Shown here one piece after another: positions 35,401-47,400 of a stretch of DNA of 64,000 bases (within the stretch, counting starts at the first letter, position 1; every line of letters starts with the position of its first letter). This stretch comes from Phoebastria nigripes (taxonomy: Eukaryota > Chordata > Aves > Procellariiformes > Diomedeidae): the NCBI GenBank assembly GCA_035582835.1, contig JAYKAV010003266.1:3056368-3120367 (forward strand). Reading direction: 5' to 3'. The position numbers and the translations under genes are program-made. The notes below the pieces were generated by a model. It did not search any database, had not been told where the DNA came from, and saw only the letters and a list, made by a program, of their open reading frames with translations.

Positions 35401-38400
35401 GGGACGGAGCTGATGGCTGCAGCGGGATTGCCGACTTGGGAAATCTGCTGGAGCTGTTTACAGCTCTCAGCGACTGGAGCTTTCAGGGCTGTAATGCAAA
35501 ACCCCCCCTCGTCCCTGTGGCAGGATATTCACACGCCTCCAGCCCCATACGCTGCCTGTGCCCTGACGCAGGGGGTCGGGACGGGCCGTTGTCATCTGCT
35601 GTGTCACATACCAGGACATAGAGCCCGGGAGAGGCAGGGGGAGGCACGCATAAAGCAAAACCCCGGGTGGGACTGATGCATGGGAAAAATACAGTCGTCA
35701 AGCAAGGAGCTGGGCAGCCTGAGGGAGCTAAAAGCCAGGAACCAGCTACTTGTGTCAGGACCAGATGGTGTCTTGGCCCACGCCGTGCACTGGGATGGAC
35801 CCGGATCTGGCCGGGAGAGCCACGGAGAGCGATGGGGAAGGTTGCACCGACCCGATTCTGCCATGGGAGAACACGCAATGCACAGAAAACACAACCAGCC
35901 GACTGACCAGATACAAGTGTTTGAGACTTCACATGCAATTAAAAAGACATTAAATGGGACGTCCGAAAAGCAAGCAGGGATGACAGCAGGCTCTGGTTCT
36001 GCAGAAGCCAGTGCCAGTCTGGAGTCACCCCCCAGGCGCTGCATTTACGCCGGGGCCAGAGGAGCTGGTGAGGGGCCAAAGTGAAAGTCCTGGGCGAGAA
36101 AGGAGACCCGGAGCTTGTGCATTTGACTCAGCCCAAACCCATGGGGTTGCACAGAGCAGGCTTTATGCGGCCAGCGCTGCAGGATCAGGCCAGGATAAGA
36201 GCGATTGAGGGAAGCAGAATTCAAGCCCACAGCCTTACGCTGTGCCAGACCAAAGCCCTCGACATGCCCTGCTGATGCTGAAACCTCAAACCAACTGTGG
36301 CTGCAGACCAGAGCATCTGTGCAGCCACAGACAACGGGCTAAACGAGAAAGGTTCATTTGCAGCTCTGTGGTTTAGTTATTTCTCAAAAAAGGCAACAAG
36401 ACAACAACAGCTTAGGAAGTATTTTCAGCCACACATTGAATTGTACAGGCCGGACCGATGAGCTGATNGTGACCTAGATGCATGTTTAATGGGGAAGACT
36501 GTGCTGCTCCCACAGCTGACAGAAGCCGAGCACCGCTCAGCCTCACGCTTCCCATCGTCTCTCGGGCTGTCCCTATGTCCGTCCGTGCCCTGGAAGTGTA
36601 ACCTGCCACGTCGGAGAGGCTCTGGGTGCAACGCTGCACCTCTGAGCTACCCCGCGGTGCAGAGCACAGCCAGCGCTGCCCGNGCTGGAGCTGGCCCTGC
36701 CTGGGTTTAGCAGCTGGGGTGGGTAGCACAAAAATCAACCTGACCTGGCATGGATGGATTTGAAAGGTTCAGTTGGACAACTGCATAAAAGCATCATCCC
36801 CAGGTCTCGGTCCCTCCGTGTCCTGCAAACGTGAGCTCCCCTAAACCTCCCCACGGACACTGCCCTTGCAACAGCAGAAGCTTCCCTGCGGGAACATCTC
36901 CCTTCCAGGAGACATCGGCTCTGACAGGTCTGGGGCCNGGGCTGCCTGCACTGCCGGGCTGTGGGAACACACGCGGCTGCAGATAAGCTGACCAGCGTGA
37001 CAGGGGGAAATGGGCACAGAAGCAACAGCCTCCGCTTGGGCTGCTCTGAGCTGTGAATGTATTTCCTTGAATCACCCCATCCTTTAGCCCACCACTGCCA
37101 GACCCTCCCGGGCCAATTCTGGTGCCGGTGCCCATGCTCGCAGCTCTCCATGCACCACTGGGTGCCAGAGGCGGGGAGGAGGCAGAGCCGGAGCAGCCCA
37201 TCATGGACCGGTCTGTGATACGAAGCTGCAAAAGCACAGTTTGACATCAATAACTAAAATCCTTGGCCCTGTCCAACCCAGGCTCTTGCCACTGCAGCAC
37301 CGGCACCGTGCACGGCACCCTGCCCAGGGCATCCCCAGCCGTGCCGCTGCACCCGGCAGGTGTTTGTATGAGACTGTGCTTGGGAGCAAGGGAGAGGCTG
37401 AATCGACCACACAGCAGTGCAGCTCGCCAGCGCCGTCTTCCCAAACCGGTCTTGGCTGTTGGCCCCGCAGTGGGGAAGCAGCGCTGGAGGGACCCGGCTG
37501 GTCCCTGCACCCCAGCCTGGGGACAGCACAGCCCTGTGCTGACCTGAGCATCCCTGCAGGCCACGTAACCCCTANGGGAGTTGCTTCTACACATGGAGCT
37601 GTCAGCAGCTCCCATGTTTCTTGGTCTGTCCTCTCNGGAGAACAGGACCTCATAGGCAAAAGCCTCCCCTCCCCATCTGGCTGCGAGTTTGTGTGAGCAA
37701 CCTTTGTGCATGCCAGCGCTGAGCCCCTTCCCTGCATGCTCGCCCGCCACTTGCAGGCACTGGCAGGGGGCTGTGGTACCATCCATACTGAAAGGCACAG
37801 AGAAGAGCAGATTACCTGTAAGTTAAACACACCAGGAGCAGAAACCAGCTGTGCCGACCGTATGGTGCTCAGCCGCGCCGCGGAAGGGACTCCCATCCCA
37901 CCGAGCTGCCCCAGCAAGGGTGGATTTTGCAGCCTGGCCAAGCCCCGGGCCGTGGATGCCTCCGGGCATGACACAGGGCAGATTACCGAGGGACATTCAT
38001 CTTTGCTTTAACATCTCTCATAGCATCGCTGCTTGTTTTAGCATGGGAGCCAGAGGTCACTTCCCACCACTCTTCCACCACCTCAGCAGGGCAGGAAAAA
38101 TTCCCAGCTGCATGAGACACTCTGGAAAACACCCTCCCTGCTCCGAGCTCTGCTTTCCATTTCCCTCGTTTAAAGAGCTGGGGCTGGCCCCGAAGCCCAT
38201 CTGCTCCCCGCCAGCCACTTGCAGCCGTGCTGCAGGCAGCGGAGGGAAGCACTTTTTGGGGCTGCCAGGCACAGCCCCGCTTCTGTGCCACGACTCGGTC
38301 CTCCCAGCCTGTGGTTAACTGTAATGCCCCCCCCGAGCCCCCCACACCTCCTGCCAGCTCACAGCCCCCTGCAAACCCTGCCTGACCTGCCAGGCTGTCC

Positions 38401-41400
38401 CTGGCCTCGGGGAAGGATGGAGGAGCACAGATTTCCCCAGAGGAGGCTGAAGAAGTGAGGATTTGATAAACGCCAGGATGCTCAGGATGAGACTTTGCAG
38501 CCTGCTGCAACCAAACCTGGAAAGCATTTTTTTACTTATTGGGGACCTCAGGCAGCTTGATTCATAGGAAACAACCTGTGCTCAGCTCCCCAGCACAAGG
38601 GGAAGGTTAGGGTTAGCAAATAATTGCAGAAGTAAGAACATCACCTATTAATGCCCCAGCAAAGCGAGGTGAAGCAGTGGTGCAGCATCTCCCCTCCCAA
38701 GGGCACAGCCTCCCTTCCACACCATGCAAAAACCCTGCCGGCACGGGAAAAGTGGGGGTTTTGCAAGGAAATTACCCGAGAGGTTGGTGGTGGACTCCCC
38801 TTCATCCTTAGCACCAGCTCTGCTTTAGATTTAGTCCACTGCTTAGAAAGTGGCAGCTATGTNTTTCAGGCCTGCCTGTAAGAGGCAAATTTAAAAATAA
38901 ATAAACCCCAGCTCCCATGCAAAGAAAATCCCTGGATGGCCACAAAATCACAGCACATTCGGTGTGTGCCGGTGCTGAGTGGTGCAGAATCCAGCCCTGA
39001 CCTCCTACAATGTCCCGGTCCAAGCANCTCAACCAAGAGACAGGTCAGCTAGTGATGCAACACAAACACACGGCAAATTTTGGACTTGGGCTCTGCCTTT
39101 GCTGGCCGGCATGGGCAGCAGCTGGGGCTGGGCTTAGCAGGATTGCGCAGGGCCTGAACTTAGCATAGAGAAGCAGGTACTAAAAAAAGGAGGAAGACCA
39201 GCCGAGCTGCACTACAGTGTCCTCGACNGGGCTGAGAAAGCTGCGTATGGATTATCAGGAGCCAGGATGCTGATACAGGTGAAGATCTGCAAATGCCACC
39301 GCTCCTTAACCTCACATTCCCNAGTGCATTTGGTGTCCAAAGCCAAGGCTTCTTGGCTAAGACCTCAACCCTTGCAAGCGGCAGCCGTACAGAGCCCAGC
39401 TGCAGCCTGACCTTTGCCTGCAGGTACCACCTTGCTCCTCACCCCTTATTCCTGGACATCCCGAGTCCTTGCCTTGCCGATGCCTAGAAGCAGGAACGAG
39501 AGCAGAGGGGGGTACTTACAAAGACACCCAGCAGAGAATTTAAGAGCAATATCCTTTTCCCGGGACAGGATTCNGGAGGATGCGGTTCCGGCATGAGGAT
39601 GCCCTGGTCACTCCTGCAAAGTGCCAGGCCGGTGCTCCGTGAGGCGGCCGGATCCTCTCCCTCTGTCATGGCTGCGGTTAAGGAGTCGAAGGGGCTGAGG
39701 ATCGTACGACGTGCGTTTGCAGAGGAGGCACTATGAGGCTCTCAGGCAGCCAAGAACAAGCAGCACAGGCTGGCGAGCAGGGAGGGAGCCCGGGGGAGCG
39801 GGAACAGGCTGGGTGCCACAGGGGCTGGTCCTGCTCCTCCAACTGTGCTGGGAGAACAAACAGCACCGCCAAGCGCTGCCTGGCCGGGCTGCCTTCTGAA
39901 CGATGCAGAGAATAAACAAACAAGCCGCCGCGGTTCCCCAGTCCCCAGTCTGAGCTGGGATGATGCCACCATCCCACGGGGCTCTCGGCGGCAGCAGGCG
40001 GGGAGCGTGCTCCTGCACGGCACCCGGCAAAGAGCCCTGCGTGGAAGGCAGCTGCGCAGGTACAGATGGGCAGATCCCTGGGGTGGCAGGGATCCGTCCC
40101 CGCTGCCTGCCCTGGGCTCGGGGAGTCCCTGTGCCTCTGTGCCCAGCCACACCATGCGGACCCCAGCGTTTCCTAATTTGACACCACATTCTCCGGGTTG
40201 GGGACTGTCCCTTGTGCCCTGGGCTCGCAGGTCACCAGGAGGGACACTTCTGCAGAGATGATTCAATGACCATCCCTCATGGCTGAAGCTATTCAGGGCC
40301 CTGCCTACGCTTGGAGAATCTTTGGAAAAATTCCCGCTGTTGTTTTTACTGGAGGGAGTAACCCCGGGAGCTCCAGCAACAGTGCTGCTATTTCGCTTGC
40401 TGGGCGACACAGCATTTAAACCACCAGCAGCACCCCCAGCCCGTGCTGCAGCTGGGTTTCGATGCCTCTAACAGGGTGCTTGTGCAGCTGGGGGGGATTT
40501 TCGGCAGCTTTTTTATGAAGGGTTTGAGGGGGAAGGCAGGCAGAGGCAGAGCTGCAGCCATGGCGAGGCGAGGAGTCACAAGGCAGGACCCTGCTTTGCT
40601 CATCCTGACTCAGGAGCCAAATCCTGCTCTCAGCTACAACCCAGCCACCTGCCCACGGCGGCAGGGGATGGGCAGGAGAGATCGCGGCATGGACACGAAC
40701 CCTTCCTCCCCCAATCCTGCCCTGTCCGCCCTGGGCATCCACCCCGCACACCAGCCGTCCGCTGGACCCAAATTCCCCGGGGGCAGGCGGCAAGGCGGCG
40801 TTCGCGGCGCCTGCCTGTCGGGGAGCGGGAGCTGCTGGTGGGCTGGAAACAACAGCCATATGTCAACGAAGGCTGAGGAACACGATGTCTTTTGCTAGGG
40901 GTGAATCAGTACAAGAGTCTGATATTCTTCTTCTCCTGAATTAATTAAGCAGCAATCTCGGGTATCTTTGTCTTCACAGCTATTATCTGCTTTTCCCAAA
41001 CTGCTCCTTGAAGCACCATCCCGATGGGAGTGAGGGAATGAGTTCCCACCACCCCCCGGCACTCACAGACTCATTCCCCTGTGACATGCGAGGAAACGGA
41101 GGCAGAGAGGTGGGAGCCAAACTGGACACGAGAACTCTCGCACCACCAGTTTCGTGATGCCCAGTTTGCAGCGGAGGTCAGCAGTTCCCCCCCAAAACCC
41201 TTGGCACCTGTAGGGTCTCCGCACACCGGTGCTCCCCGGCTCACCCCCTTGGGACCCTGCCCGGATGCCGGGGGGATGCCCGGCCATGGGGCTGCAGGGA
41301 GGGCAGCTTTACAGCACTGTTCCATCCATTCACTTTTGCAGCCACCACTGGCCTATTTTAGCTCCTTCCTCTGGGATTTTAACACCAGAACTTGCCTGGA

Positions 41401-44400
41401 GTTTGGGTGGGAGGGGAGGATGTGCTTTGTCTCCATCAGCAAATCCTCCTAAAGAGATGCAAGAGACTTCACCCAACACATGGAAATGTTGGCCCTGGTT
41501 CCCAGCTGGGGAAACCGAGGCAGGGAGCGAGGGAAAACCCCTGCCTTGGTTAGACATGTGGGGACAGCAACCAAGGTAGTGAGACTCGAAGGTCCTGCAT
41601 CCCCTTAGCTCCTGCCAGCTCCTCGGGGATCCTTAGGTGCTCAGCACCTCCAGAAAGCAGGCTACCTGCTCAGGAGCTCAGTTTCAAGCATCTGGTTTTA
41701 GGATTGCTGGCCCCAGCGCCACAAAATTCCCATTGAAAGTGAGTTTTAGGAGCAGCGAAGCACTCACCAGCATCCTACCATCCGAGCCACCCCAGCGCAC
41801 CCAGCCGACCTCCCTTGCCACCACCACNTCCTCACCCACCGCAGGGAGAAAGGATACTCAAGAAGTGCCATGGAGCAAACCCAGCTTCCTACCGGCAAGT
41901 CTCCGGCCTTGGGGCATCTCCCCTCCGAGCTGGAGCGGGGCTCAGGCTGCTCAGTGCCCCGACGGGCCGTGCCAGCCCTGGGGGGTCCCGGCTGGGCTGC
42001 GCAGAGTCCCCATCCCTGTCCCCGTCCCAGTTGTCGACTGAGATCAGTTCTGGGTAACCAGAGCCGTAGGAGACGAGAAACCACGTCCCCGCCCTGAAAC
42101 CGAAGGCGGTCGGATGCCAGCGGGGCCGAGGGAGCCAGGGCTGAGCTGGACANGCTGCAGCCAGAAGGCAGATGCCTGAGCAGGGGAGATGAACTTTGCC
42201 TGACAGCCCCGAGCTGCCGGGGCGAGGGCTGAGCCGTCCCGCAGCCTCCCGGCCACTACTCGCCCAAACCCCTCCATGCCCATGGGCCACAGCCACCCCC
42301 GGGGTGGATGCTCAGAAACTGTGGGTTTCTCCCTGCTGACTATAATCCGTCTCGCCCTGATATAGCCACTGACCCAGTGGGCATCTAAATTTAGTGGGAT
42401 GAATCCTGCCCTGTGTTTGGAGGGCTGATGCCCTTGAGGCAGCAGGACAGTGGGGATGGGGCCATAAGGACAAGTCCCCCCTGCAAAGCAGAGCCCCAGG
42501 ACGCCGCAGACCACCTCCCGCAGAGAGCGGGCAGGCGGCAGGGGACCGGAGGGAGGAGACGGGAGCAGGCAAACGGCCCACTCGGGCTATGAGCCCATAA
42601 ATAAGCGCGGCTCGCAGCCGCTCAGCAGCCGGCCTGGCCCGCAAGCCCAAAGCTGAGATGTGGCACGAAGCCCCTCTGCTCCCCCCCGTCCCTCCCCTGT
42701 GTCTCACGGGAGAAGCATCCGCGCCGGGGGGCCAAGGCGGCTGCGGGAGGGGCACGGGGGCCGCGGGCAGTGGCAGCAGCTGGTGCTGTCACTTGCCGAG
42801 GGACACCGAGGGCAGACGGGCAGGGAGCCCGGCCAGCGTCCGGCCCTCGCACCCCTCGGGGGATGCTCCGCGGGTCCGAGCCGTGCTGCCCGCCGGGGCT
42901 GAGCACTTGCACTCGTGACACTTGTGAGCGGATCCCTCTGGGATGCCGGGAAGAAGCCGGCTGGGGGTGCGCACAGACAGACAGACAGGCGGACAGACAC
43001 CCGTGCACGCCGGTGCGATAACGCTGCCCTCTAACGGCCACCGGCCCCGGATCCAGCCCGCTCGCACGGGCTCCCTCCCGCTCGCCCCCCGCCGCTGCTC
43101 GGTGTGGGTTGCAGGGGCTCGGAGGGACCCCGAGGCCCCGGCGCAACGCGGGGGCTCACCTGGACGTGGACCATGCCGCAGTCCCCGCAGGCGTCCGCGC
43201 AGCTCCCCGGCAGCACCAGGCACAGAACCCCGCGGCCGCCCCGGTCCAGCTCCGGCTGCCCCAACGGGGACAGGGANGAGGGTCCCCCCGGGATGCTCTG
43301 CCCCGCCAGCACCGGCGCTTGGCTGACCCCACCACCGCGGGGGATCGGGGTCTGTGAGGAGACCCCGCAGCCGCTGCTGCCGGCGCTGGGGCCTCGGCGG
43401 CCGTCCCAGCCGGTAATGCCCGTCTGCCTGCCTCTCCCACAAGGCGCTGGCGGGTCACCAGGAGGAGATTAGTGAGATAAGGAGAAAGCTCTCCAGCACG
43501 CTCCCATCGCCACATGTGGTCCCTGGCTGCAGCCTCCCCCTGCCCCAACCATGCCGCTGCCACCACCGCTGTCACACATGCCACCGTGTCCGCAAGCCAG
43601 CACGTCCTCATGTGAAACACCAACACCGGCCATGTGCTCCCTCGGACACACCGACACCAATGTATGCCCCAAATACACCACCTCGCTTTGGCTAAGCAAG
43701 CGAGCTACGCACGATGGGACACACAGGAGAGCTGCTGCTTGAAATCCAGCAGTGCTCCTGGCCATTGGTACCCGCAGCCCTGGAGAAGCGGCTCCCCCAG
43801 CCCACCCGACGGCCTTGATGGCAAGCAGAGATCCGTGTTAGGGCAAAGCAGAGAGCACGCACTCCATGGGCACACATTGATCGGCTGTGGTTCTCAGAGC
43901 AGAGTCAGTGTACAAAACCTTGGTCCCAAGCTGCGTGCAATTGCCAGCAGGAGGCAGGGGATGTCCGAGCTATCGCACTGTCATCCCACCCTAATCGGGA
44001 GCTGCTCTTTGCATGCACAAGGTGGGCAGCGCACAGTGGGGAAGGCTGGGGGTGGGGGGGAGCCACAAACATGCGTAGTCCAGGTGGGCATCACCCTGAA
44101 AAGCAAAGCCTTGTCCCCAGCTTGGTCCCTGACGTGCGGTGCTGGTGACAGACCCCCAGCCCCAGTTGGGGGTTATTGCTNGGCAATGCTCCCCGCGACA
44201 GGCAGCTGTGCCAGGGCATGGGGCAGCTGCAGGTGCAGGCAGCGCATGGGCAGCGCAGACGCGAGGCATCTCTCCGATTACACCACGAGCCCCAGCCAGA
44301 ACCGCCNCCTGGTGCCGAATGCCCAGACTGTGCCGTAGTCCTGTTCACCTCCTCCAGCCACCCTGTCTGCTCCCCGCGGCTGCAGCACCCCTGCAGCTGC

Positions 44401-47400
44401 CTCTTGGGGGGACTTAGGGGGTGCAGCAGCGAGGAACTGCGTGTGCCCGGCCCCAGCAGGGCTGAGGGTGGCCCAGCACCGGTGGGGACCGCAGGGCAAG
44501 GAACCAGTGCAGGTGAAGGTAGGGAAGGGAAAACTGCAGGAACCTAATTAAGAAAAAAAAAGGAAAAAAAAATCAATAGCTGTTCAAAAAGCGCTTGCTG
44601 AGGCTGAGCGATCCCACGAGGGATTAATCCAGCGTGCGCTCAGGCCCTTATGCAACGGATGGAAAATTCAGCATGAAATTTCTGGGGGGAAAATGCCTCT
44701 TTCACAGGGGCCCTGTGCATCCCTGGGGGGGCAGCTTCCAAACCAAGGGTGAAACGGGGAGGAGGCAAAGGCGTCTGACCCTGTCGGGACAGGGCAGAGG
44801 CGATGTGAAGCAATTGCTGGCGCAAAGCCCCGGTGCAAACCCGCCTGCTGGGGTCCGGCGGAGCCGTGCTGGGTGTGCTCAAGCCCAGGGCACGGCAGCA
44901 CCAGCCGTCCCTGCGGAAGAGGAGCCGGTTTGTTGCAGGCAGGAGGCTGGGTTTCCTGAGGGCTATGGAAAAATAATACGGCATGAGAATATCACATAGC
45001 TCTTGTTTCTCTAAATAGGTTATTTTTTCACTGCCCCACAAAGGCCCCAGTATCGTCTCTCTTCTTATTACTCTGTGTCATATGCGGTTAATTATTCATT
45101 CCCTTTTCATGGTCTTTGTGCTGCTCTGTGAGCGGACACACGGACCCGCTCTGCTCTCGCCTCCCTCTGGGTGCTTCTGTCCTGGCATGAACTGCTTTGG
45201 CTCAAAGCTTCGGCCGTAACCCCAGCAGGCTCAGTGGGACCACGCTCCTTGCAAGGCCGATGCCATGGGCCAGATGGAAGAAATTTTGGCTGCAGGTGTT
45301 CAAATTAACAACCTAAATGGCCCCTGGCCCTGCTCGGGCACTTGGTCCGGGTGCGGCACGGGGACTGCCAGGGAAGGGTCGGGGTACCCTGATTTGCACA
45401 CAGTAAAGGGAGGAGAGGAGGACCGGGGCAGCCGTTTCTTGCAAATACAATGACGTGTTTATCCTCTGGGACCAGATTCCCACGTCCCGGTGGTGGCCCC
45501 ATCCCCGCACGGCTGTGGCAGGGGAGCAGCGCTGGCACCCGCTGCAAGCCGTGAGTGTCAGCTGCAGCTCAGTGCTGAAACAGCTGAGCGAAAACAGAAA
45601 GAAAAAGTATCTGGTTGATCCTCTTTCCATTAGTTCAGGAGGCAACAGAAGTCTCCAGGTCAGATTTCCCTCTCGGAGACTTGGTGCCAACGAGAGAGGA
45701 GCGGCTGGGTGGGGGGGTGCGTGGGAAGCATTGCACCCAGCCCCTGCGCCCACTGGGTCCCACTGCTCAGGAGGAGCACATCAACCTGACACCCCCCCGC
45801 CGCTATCCCACCCCAGCAGCTCTGCCCAGCCACTGCCACCCTATTACACAGCTATTCCTGTAAAAGCCACCCAGCCACCCACTCACGAGCCCCCACTGGG
45901 TGCTGGAGCCTGCCTGGCCATCTCCCCGCCCCAAGCCCTACTGCCTTGCCAATTCACTGCTGGCATTTTCAGGTAAATTAAGAAAAAAAGAGGATGCATC
46001 TAGCCCTCAGGGCTGCAGAGGGTGGTTTTAGAGCGTGACACCCCCTGAGCTCCAAAAGCCAAGGAGAGAAGCCGACACGGAGAATCCCACCAGCACCTCT
46101 CATCACCTGCACCTTGTCCTCAGCATACTGTGCCGCTGTGCTGATCTCAGCTGTTTCATAATTAACGGGACTAAACACTAGATGGAAATACCATCCTCTC
46201 TATTAGCACTGCACAGAGCCATTTAAAAATCACTTCAGATGGGACCAATTTACAGCCGCCTGGCCGAGCCCTTGTAGATGCCCGGCACTGGGCTGCCCGG
46301 GATCCCCTCCAACCCCGCGCTGGGGGTCCCACCCCACTGGCACAGAGCTCTTGCCAGCTCCCTTTCTCTCTCCCTCAAATCCCGCTCTGGGAATTTGACC
46401 GGGGCACATCCCTGCCTTCACCTCCCCGTGAAAGGAGCATCAACCCCAGCAGCCTCTGGACCCAACTCGCTCCCGGGCAGGGGCTGCCATCCGCCATCCT
46501 GCACACCCGGTGCCACCCAGCGCTGCCCCAAGGGACAGTCTCCTCCCGACAGCATTTTGGGGTGCTCTGCACCCAGTCCTGCCCCAGCCCCCCCGGTGCG
46601 GGCTTGTGCCCCCCAGCTGCCCAAGGATACCCCCGTGGCACAGCCCTACCTTATCGGCCAGGGACTCGGTGTCCTCGGTGAGCAGGTAGACGGTCCCGCT
46701 CTCGGCCAGGAGGATGGCAGTGTCGGTGGTGGAGGAGGACCTGGGGCGGCCCTGGTGCTGATGCAGGATGGCGGTGAGGCTGCTGTCCTGGGGGGCCTTG
46801 CGGACGAGGTGGGGGCTCCCTTTCTGGGGCTCCAGCGAGCCGCTCTTGGCCCGCCGGCTGCCACTGTGCAGGCTGGTGCCACGCTTGATGGAGGGACGAG
46901 AGCGGATCTGCTGCAGCACCCGGTTGAAGGCGGTGGGACGTGCCGGGAGGTCGTGCAGGGACATGGCGTAGGAGACACGGTGCATCTCCGGGGACCGCTC
47001 CTTCTCNTCGGGGGAGTCGTGGTCGGACATGCCGTAGTGTGGCGGCAGCGAGTCCTGTGAGTTCTGGTGCTCCCGCTCCCGCGACCGCCGGCGGCTGTGG
47101 AAAAGGTGCTTCAGGCCATGGCCAAACATGGACCCTTCGGACAGCTGCTGGATTTTCTGCAGGAGAGGAGAGAAAACAACCCCTCTTACTGTCAGGAAGG
47201 GACGGCATCGCCCCACTTCAGCACACACAGCTCTGGCGGCCGGTGCCCAGGCTAACACTGAACCAAAACATGAAGCTCAAGGGATTAAAGACCTTCTGGA
47301 GGGCTCTGGGGACCCCACACCAGCCCAAAGGGATCTGTGAAAGGGAACAAGCCTTGTTGCCGGCACTGCACTTTATACCCATGGAAAAGTATTAAACTTT

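Larger units (their letters stand above)
31479..46649 (-). other. TMCC2 intron 2
   Basis: A 15.2-kb intron, GC-rich, with many chance open frames. Items seen inside are a MIR element (32198-32338), an octamer motif (32397-32404), a weak MIR-like patch (41085-41115), a CpG-rich block at 42500-43450 with a possible alternative first exon, and short mononucleotide runs. No independent gene is supported. Confidence 0.7.

Noticed and set aside
36150..36260. Sequence resembling a SINE tail (GAATTCAAGCCCACAG...)
   Set aside because: Too short and diverged to distinguish from chance.
37201..37974. 257-codon - strand frame inside TMCC2 intron 2
   Set aside because: Internal Ns, no domain, no splice or start signals. 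Chance in GC-rich DNA.
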